From Cephalotrichum gorgonifer (lineage: Eukaryota; Ascomycota; Sordariomycetes; Microascales; Microascaceae), in contig ONZQ02000010.1 of the NCBI GenBank assembly GCA_900312665.1, positions 1,138,278 to 1,202,277 on the forward strand: 64,000 bases of DNA, given 5' to 3'. Within the stretch, counting starts at the first letter, position 1; the number at the start of each line of letters is the position of its first letter. The position numbers and the translations under genes are program-made. The notes below the pieces were generated by a model. The model had not been told where the DNA came from, did not search any database, and worked only from the letters and a program-made list of their open reading frames with translations. Below are positions 58,001 to 64,000 of the stretch, in pieces.

Positions 58001-60712
58001 TCGTCCCCCCTTCTCTCTTTTCATGAGGGCATCTCTGGGGGTGGTCAATCGCCCGCGGAGACAGACCCTTGCAACGAGACCTCGCTTAAGGGCCAGGGCA
58101 TTACTATAGTACTCGCACTCTTAGCGAGCCGGCGCTACTTCCCAACCCAGGGGCGGCATGACCTATCTTCTCTGCACCGGGGCGGGGTTCGCGGGCGGTT
58201 TAAACATCACGCCGTTCGTTGGTGGGGCGTCGGGGATGCATCCGCGGCGATCCAGTCGCTTAGCTAGTCTCCCTCCCCCTCCCAAACTGGGCCATCTGCG
58301 GCCGAGACCCCATGGAACGGGGCGATGGGGGGTGGGTGGAAAGATATGAGATGTGACAGATTCTGATGAACGCCATTTTGTCCCTACCGAGTGGTAAGCT
58401 AACACTCTGCAAGGAGTATTATTCCCGAGGAAATGGGAGCCACGAACGTAACTTGAAACCTCCGGACCTGCTCATGCGAGTACTACCAGTGCGGTGGAAT
58501 TCAAGAAGCGCCCCCATGGCAAGTAAGACTGGGGGGGCCATGAAGAACGGATGAAGACTGCCGGTACCAGCTCCATCCCAGTGGGTCGTCGCGGTGGGGG
58601 GTATAATACATGTAATGTGTAAAGGACTTATGTTTTATTGGGTGTTCTCTCTCATTCCTCATTTTGTTTGTCAACTATTATTACTACCTGACTAACTACT
58701 AGTTACTCAGTACGAGTAAGGAGAGCTTGACGGGGGCGACGGCACCTGCATCTTGGGTATTAATATATGTCGTGCAGGCAGGGTCTCCCTGGTCTCTTGC
58801 TCGAGAGACAGGTATCATCTGGAATAGGGGCCATGAAGAAAAGTGGTTCTCTATCCGTTACTGCGGAGCAATATTGATTTTTCTTATTCCTTTGTTACTT
58901 TTTAACTAGGGGGTAGCGTTTCACTGGGATGGGGGGAGGTGACGGGTATTATTGACATAGTGGAATTGTGCTCCATTTCTGTCGAATTTTGACAGCTTTT
59001 TAACCTTGTATTGAGAGGACCCTGGCTTGCGGGTTCATGTGGAGCATGGAGCACAAGTTGGAATAGCAAGGGGGCACGAAGGAGTGCCGAGGTGGGGATA
59101 GACGGGGGCTTGGCAGGGGGCATCATGTAGTAGGTGGTACTACTTGACAGGGAGTTATAGCACGTACACGAAACATGGTCGTACTATGAATGGAGCACGG
59201 GGGAGCTCAGAGCAAGTCCCCGATTGAATGAAGTGAGGCGGACTGGGTGGGTCACGCTTGGGACCCAGGTTGGCAGGGTTGGTGTTCAACGGGCGGAGTG
59301 AGGCATTCCCAGTCATCGTTCGACCCTCTATCCCGCCCTTAACATGACCGGCCAGGGGCCACCCTCCCCCACGAGTGAGAAAGGGCAAGGGCGTGGCCTT
59401 GGGGGGACACCTGTGGTGCAAGGAGAACAGGTACTTCCCACCTTTCCTAAGGGTTATCTTTGCCGTCTGGAGGCTTTTTCCTCTTCTCCTTCCAGGAGAA
59501 AAAGGGGCGTTGGGGGCAGGGTAGGGATCGGGGTTTAGATGGGGGAGGAGGGGGAAACCCTGGGTGGTGGTGTACCCGGACAAGGATCGGATCCCGCCCC
59601 GGGCGTCGAGATCCCGGGAGGTGACGAGGGTATGTGAGATGCGTCAAGACTAGGGAAGAGACGGAAGGGAAGGGGAGCTACGGGATGAGATGGTGACACG
59701 ACAAGACGGGAGAAGCCTTGGCTGGATCGTCGGTTGCCTTGAGTGGTGCTTCTTCATCCTTTGTGACACTTCCTCCAGGGGTCAGAGAGGGAACGAAGGG
59801 GATATCCTGTTGCGTTGGCCAACTGCACCGCTCTTCTATTGCTGCTCTTTGCTTTTGTCGTTCTTTTACATGGGTAGAGGGGGGCAAACGGGGACCTTGA
59901 ACCATGTCCGAGATCGTCGATGCCTCCCCTTCATAGGCTATCACACGTCCTCGAGGGCGGGTCAGACGGGAGCAAGGAGAGGATATCATGTGCGTTGGCC
60001 CGATGTGATGTGATATTCTATTTGCCACTCATTGCTTTTAAAAACGGGCTGAGGGGCTGAGGAGGCGCATACGGAACATCGTGTTTACGAGGACTTGGCT
60101 TGTGATCCTTGTTCCTTGTTCCTCCGAAGAGAGAGAGAGAGCAGTTGCCTCATGAGCGGTGAGAAGGGGGTGGTGATGGAGGGTTGTCAGCTGGGCTTTT
60201 CGGGCTCCGGAACTTGGATTGGGCTTTTGTTGGGTCGAGGGCTGGATATTGATTTGGCGCCAAGGGGGAGTTCAGCTGGAGGACGAAATCCTCGATAGTC
60301 GACGGGAACGTGCGCTGGAGAATGGGAGTTCCAAGAGCCTTCTGCCATCAGGGGACAGCCCGGGAGAGGCGACTTCGGTGTTCACCCACACCATACGGCT
60401 GGCACCCGAGAGGTTTTCCGGCCCTGCCCATTCATACTCTGGGTGAGTCGTATGTTCTGTAGATCTCGGTTAGAGGCTCATCCGTCTATTGCCTGTAGCC
60501 TATCGTGCTCCTAGCTCCTAGCTCCCTCTCCTTAGCTCCACGACGAATATCAGCGACAAGACGGCGTCGCCTGCTAAGAAATGGATACCGTTGAAGAAGA
60601 AAAAAGACTGAAAATTTCATCAAATGACCCATAATAACGCCCGTCTACTCGCAAGTCTTTTCCATGCGCCTCCTCACGCGGAGCCCTCCCCCCCAATATC
60701 ATCCACCAACCC
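49006..60712. other. Gene-poor spacer of 11.7 kb
   Basis: No frame here shows a recognisable domain. The longest, 271 codons at 56968-57783, overlaps another frame of 108 codons and looks like chance. A possible two-exon fragment at 56292-56532 is discussed under findings. The region is dotted with short near-palindromes of the type TACTCGTAC, GTACTTGTAC, CTCCGTAC (for example near 50742, 50966, 53277, 54232, 54493, 54757, 55577, 58711). It contains a GA-repeat gap at 52233-52586 and several A-, C- and G-runs. Confidence 0.6.
52233..52586. other. Assembly gap (354 N) inside a GA microsatellite
   Basis: The gap is entered by GGAGAGAGAG and left by AGAGAGAGAG, so it very probably consists of an unresolved GA dinucleotide tract. 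Confidence 0.85.
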
Positions 60713-61782
60713 TCACCTCCTCGAAGTCCCCCAATCGGCCTTCTTCTTCCCCCCGACCAAGAACCCCGCCCTCCTCGCCCCCTCCTCCCTCCCCCTCTTC
60801 AGCAGCGCCGTCCTCACGCTCTTCGTCCTCCCCTCCCCCTTGGGCGCCATCCGCGCGTCCACCTGCTTCACGACCCTGAACACCGTGCCCCCGACCCTCT
60901 TGTCCCTCGGCTCCGCCCTCTTCCGCGCGCCGACCCCCGCCTTGCGCCTCTTGCTCGGGGGGCCGGCGTCGTCGTCGCCGTCGTCCTCGGAGTCCGAGGA
61001 CAGGAACTCCTCCGGGAGGAAGGTGGGTATCTCGATCTTGCCGCGGGATGGCTTCCGGACGTCGACGGCTGTGGCCGTGGATGTGACCGCGGTCTCGTCG
61101 ACCTTCTCCTCGGCACCGGCGTCAGCGTCGGCGTCGGACTCGGCCTTGGCTTCCGCCTCGGGGGCCGCCTCGGGCTTGGGTTTCCTGGCGCGCGCCTGGT
61201 CTTTTAGGCGGGCGTCGCGCTCCTTGCGCTTCTGTCGGATCCTCTCCGTCTCCCTAGTTGATTTATCTTCCGTTAGCCGTGAGATCTCGTAAGAGCACGT
61301 AGAGCGTTTTGGTACAGCGGCGGGTTAAAGATCTAGGCAGGGGAGATATGGGCTCTGGGAAGGGTGACTCAGTCGTAAAAAACGTACTCCTTCGCAGCCT
61401 TCTTCATGGCCTCAACGGCCGCCTTCGCCCTGGTGCCCGCCTGGACGTTCGACACCTCCTCCGGCGCCTCGTCCGAATCCGAGTCCTCGCCCTCATCATC
61501 CTGAACGGCGGCGGCAGCGGCAGGCGCCGCGGAAACTACCCGCGTGGGGAGCGGCGTGTCGGGCGTACCGGCCGCCACCTCCGCCTGTAGCGCGGCGTCG
61601 AGGTCGAGCCTGTCCTGCACATCCTCTCCCGCAGCGCCGGAGAGCGTCCTGGACGCCTTCTTCCGTAGGGGGAGCTTCTGGCGCTTGGGGGCGGACGAGG
61701 AGGGAGGCTCCGGCGGCGAGGAGGGTGCCGCGGGGGAGGAGCAGATGGACTTCCGCTTGACGCTGCTTCTTGTACCGGCCAT
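60713..61782 (-). CDS. Bud21/Utp16-like U3 snoRNP-associated protein
   Basis: Exons 61782-61388 and 61253-60713 give 311 residues. The GTACGT donor sits in AAG GAG and joins to a GAG ACG GAG start, keeping the frame. The first half is acidic and Ala/Ser-rich, with basic KRK and KRQK patches. Exon 2 has a charged coiled-coil stretch (ETERIRQKRKERDARLKDQ), an acidic Ser-Asp run (SSDSEDDGDDD), then SKRRKAGVG and the conserved C-terminal part RVGGTVFRVVKQVDARMAPK followed by ALLKRGREEGARRAGF. The GTVFRVV...LAPK...LLKRGR pattern is that of the U3 snoRNA-associated family, which works in early 18S rRNA processing in the nucleolus. It shares a 655-base promoter region with the divergent gene at 62438. 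Confidence 0.8.
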
Positions 61783-62437
61783 TGTTGCGGTACGCTGGCT
61801 TTTTTTTTTTCGGGTTAGTCCCTCTGCGGGGGTGTAGAGGCTATCGGTCGTGGGTGCCTCAGGAGATTGGGAGGCTACTTTGAGGATCGGGAGAGCTGTG
61901 CGTCGGGGTTGGATGTTGTAGAAATGGGAGTTTGGGCGAGTTTGGAAGAGCTGGGGGCGGTCGAACCAGTTTGGTGGGGGCGGTTGTAGAGGTCGTTAGA
62001 AAAGAAAATAATTTCGGTGGTTGTTATCTCGGTCGGGGCTTATCAAGTGGGGTATTCCCCGGTAAGCCGCCAATTAAATCGAAGAATTAGCTCAAGTACC
62101 ATAAACTACCAACCAATTCCTCTCCGCCGCGAGAACCCGCGATATCATCGGAGCTCTCATCGCGCAAATCATTCCGTTCGTTTCTCAAATTCGGCCCAGG
62201 GAGACACCTCCCCCGCCTCGTATTTGGCTCTAGTCGTGATTTACTTCTACGGCTTTAATCCCGGCTGCTGACCCCCTCAATTGCGCCGTATATACCCACC
62301 TCGGCCCCACCGACGCTCCTTACGCACCACGATACCCTCGCCACAAAACTCCATCTTAGAAGCCCTCATTGCGCCTCACCCTAGCGCCCGATCCGAACCA
62401 AACCGCAGGGCCATTTCCACGCCTCTCCCACACTACA
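61783..62437. promoter_or_regulatory. Divergent promoter between Bud21-like and mitochondrial-type genes
   Basis: Both genes are transcribed outward from this 655-base stretch. It contains a T9 run at 61801 just upstream of the Bud21-like start, pyrimidine-rich DNA near 62250-62430 before the other start, and a CCAAT-type CCGCCAATTAAAT at about 62068. No specific factor site is certain. Confidence 0.5.
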
Positions 62438-63692
62438 ATGTCCCGCCGCGCCCTCACCACTCTCCGCACCGCCCTCCGCGCGGCGCCAGCCCCCCGACGA
62501 CCCCCCTCCCTCATCGTCAGGCCACCAGATGCATCCTTCGTGCCCACACGGGGGAAGGCGCACGCCGCCTCGTCGCGGGGGAGTCCATCCCGGCCCCGCC
62601 CCCGGCCGAAATACGTGCCCATCGCCAGCCAGGAGAAGTTCATCGAGATCTGCCAGACCATGCTCATCGGGCCCTCCCGCGACAAGGGTGCGCTATACTA
62701 CAGGTGCATTGAGGAGTGGCAGCTGGCACTGCAGAGGGGGGAGCAAGGAACGGAGGACCCGGATCTATTAACCAGTTGAGTTTCTCCCTCTCCCTCTAGG
62801 GAGCTTCGTGGAATGGCCCCCTCTTCTGCCCTGTTTCCGACGGGGGCCGACTCCCAAGGAAGGAAAGGGCAAGGGGAGGGACAGGAACAAAGACTCAACT
62901 AACATCCCCCTCTCCCTCCCCACAGACATCGGCGCCTCCCTCCAAGAATTCCACGAAGCAGCCATCCTAGCCGCAGGCGGCCGCATCACCCCCACAGGGC
63001 GCCACAACCCCGCCGTCATCGAGCTCGCCTTCTCCATGCTCCGCCACGCCTCCTCCCTAGGCCACGACCCCTCCACCCTCTCCTACATCAGCATCGCCCT
63101 CGAGCTCCACCGCGCAAATGTCCTCCGCCCCGCCACCTGGCCGCCCGAGCTCGAATCCCGCCTCAAGACCCTCGCGACGCAGCACGACGACACCCACGCC
63201 CTCATCCTCTCCGCCCGCGTCGCCGCCCACCGCGGCGACAACGAGACCGCGCTCCGCCTCTTCGAGGCCGCCACCGAGCCGTCCAGGCGCAAGGACAAGG
63301 GCGTCCAGTGGATGGCTACGGCGCTCGTGGGGCTCGGCCGCGCGCGCATGCGGAGCGGGGACCGCGAGGGCGCCATGGAGGCGTTTTTAGCGGCGGCGAG
63401 GGGGTATAACGACCACCGCGCGTGGATGGAGGTCGCGTACGGCGGCGAGTGCCCGGAGGATCTGTTCCGCCTGGAGCGGTCGGCCATGGCCGGGGATGCG
63501 GGGAGCGCTGTCAAGGTCGCGGACGCGCAGAGCGAGGTCGCGATCAGGAGGCTGGAGGCGGGTGATCACCAGGGCTTCGCGGACCACTCCGCCATTTCGC
63601 AGGAGTGGCTGAGGCTGGCGGGGACGAAGGAGCCGGCGGACTTTAAGTCCAAGGGATCGTTGCTTGACAGGATATGGAGTAGGCTTCCCTGA
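62438..63692 (+). CDS. Mitochondrial-type helical-repeat protein of unknown function
   Basis: Exons 62438-62774 and 62926-63692 give 367 residues. The donor is GTTGAG (a rarer but accepted form), the branch site CAACTAAC, the acceptor CCCACAG. Residues 1-50 are rich in Arg, Ala, Ser and Pro with no acids before residue 30, a good mitochondrial presequence. The mature part is alpha-helical with SEL1/TPR-like units, for example DTHALILSARVAAHRGDNETALRLFEAA and GVQWMATALVGLGRARMRSGDREGAMEAFLAAARGY. No enzyme motif is seen. A role in mitochondrial complex assembly or translation would fit but is only a guess. Confidence 0.85.
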
Positions 63693-64000
63693 GCCGCTGT
63701 GTTAGTAGGGTAGGGGAGGGACCGTGGTATCGGGCTATCAGGATCTAGGTCCCTTCCAGTGTATATTATGTCAATCAAACTAGGCCGTAAAAGAGTCTAG
63801 TTGCTCACGCTCACCACCACTTCTGTTCGGTTAGCCAAGCCCTCATGACATGAGCATGGCAATAGCGTAAATGTCCGTTTCGTATTTTTAACTACAAGGC
63901 ACCGTCGTCATTCCATTCAACGTCTGCCCAGCTCTGTCCTCTATCTCTTCCTCTTTTTCCCTTCCCATGTTCCCATCATTTCCCCTACATCCTATCAACA
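63693..64000. other. 3' flank, no gene seen
   Basis: Contains the terminator region of the preceding gene and, in the last 80 bases, a CT-rich tract (CTCTATCTCTTCCTCTTTTTCCC) that resembles the promoter of a gene starting beyond the window. Confidence 0.5.

Overview
The window looks like nuclear DNA of a filamentous ascomycete (Pezizomycotina, most likely a Sordariomycete). The evidence is: short introns of about 55-170 nt with GTRNGY donors, CTAAC-like branch sites and YAG acceptors; a Zn2Cys6 regulator; a fungal rhodopsin-fold membrane protein; NACHT (NLR-like) genes; a lone dispersed 5S rRNA gene; and long gene-poor spacers. I joined exons by hand, and every multi-exon model below closes to a whole number of codons. 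No tRNA, CRISPR array or bacterial-type operon was seen.

Layout. 1-8.9 kb: the 3' end of an unidentified gene, a long spacer with a decayed G-rich periodic array, and one basic low-complexity protein (6232-7377). 8.9-11.8 kb: a broken patatin-NACHT gene. 12.07-12.59 kb: a MITE-like element with about 105-bp inverted ends, in the promoter of a seven-helix membrane protein (12802-14265). 14.5-15.0 kb: a truncated carboxylesterase next to an assembly gap. 16.2-25.9 kb: an apparent sugar-use cluster made of a GH32 fructofuranosidase without a signal peptide, a divergent Zn2Cys6 regulator, an MFS sugar porter and a type-B carboxylesterase. 26.7-27.5 kb: a second decayed carboxylesterase.

27.7-35.0 kb: an intact 5S rRNA gene, a compact protein kinase-like gene, and a large NLR-like gene encoding an alpha/beta-hydrolase, a NACHT domain and an array of nearly identical 30-residue repeats, followed by a 3'-half 5S pseudogene. 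The N20 gap inside the repeat array is flanked by identical 137-bp ends. Collapsing that overlap restores a perfect reading frame (1329 aa), so the gap is probably an assembly artefact.

36.1-41.4 kb: a thiamine-diphosphate enzyme and a bicovalent-FAD (AA7/BBE-type) oxidase, both on the minus strand. 45.1-49.0 kb: a five-exon RING-PH-VWA protein with the architecture of the Ste5/Far1 pheromone-pathway scaffolds, including a tandem SERTYTP-type repeat near its N terminus. 49.0-60.7 kb: a spacer of almost 12 kb with no gene I can support. 60.7-63.7 kb: a divergent housekeeping pair, a Bud21/Utp16-like U3 snoRNP protein and a mitochondrial-looking helical-repeat protein.

The most unusual parts are the repeat-bearing hydrolase-NACHT gene with its neighbouring kinase, framed by 5S sequences, and the Ste5-like scaffold. 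All functional calls rest on motif recognition by eye; no database search was possible.
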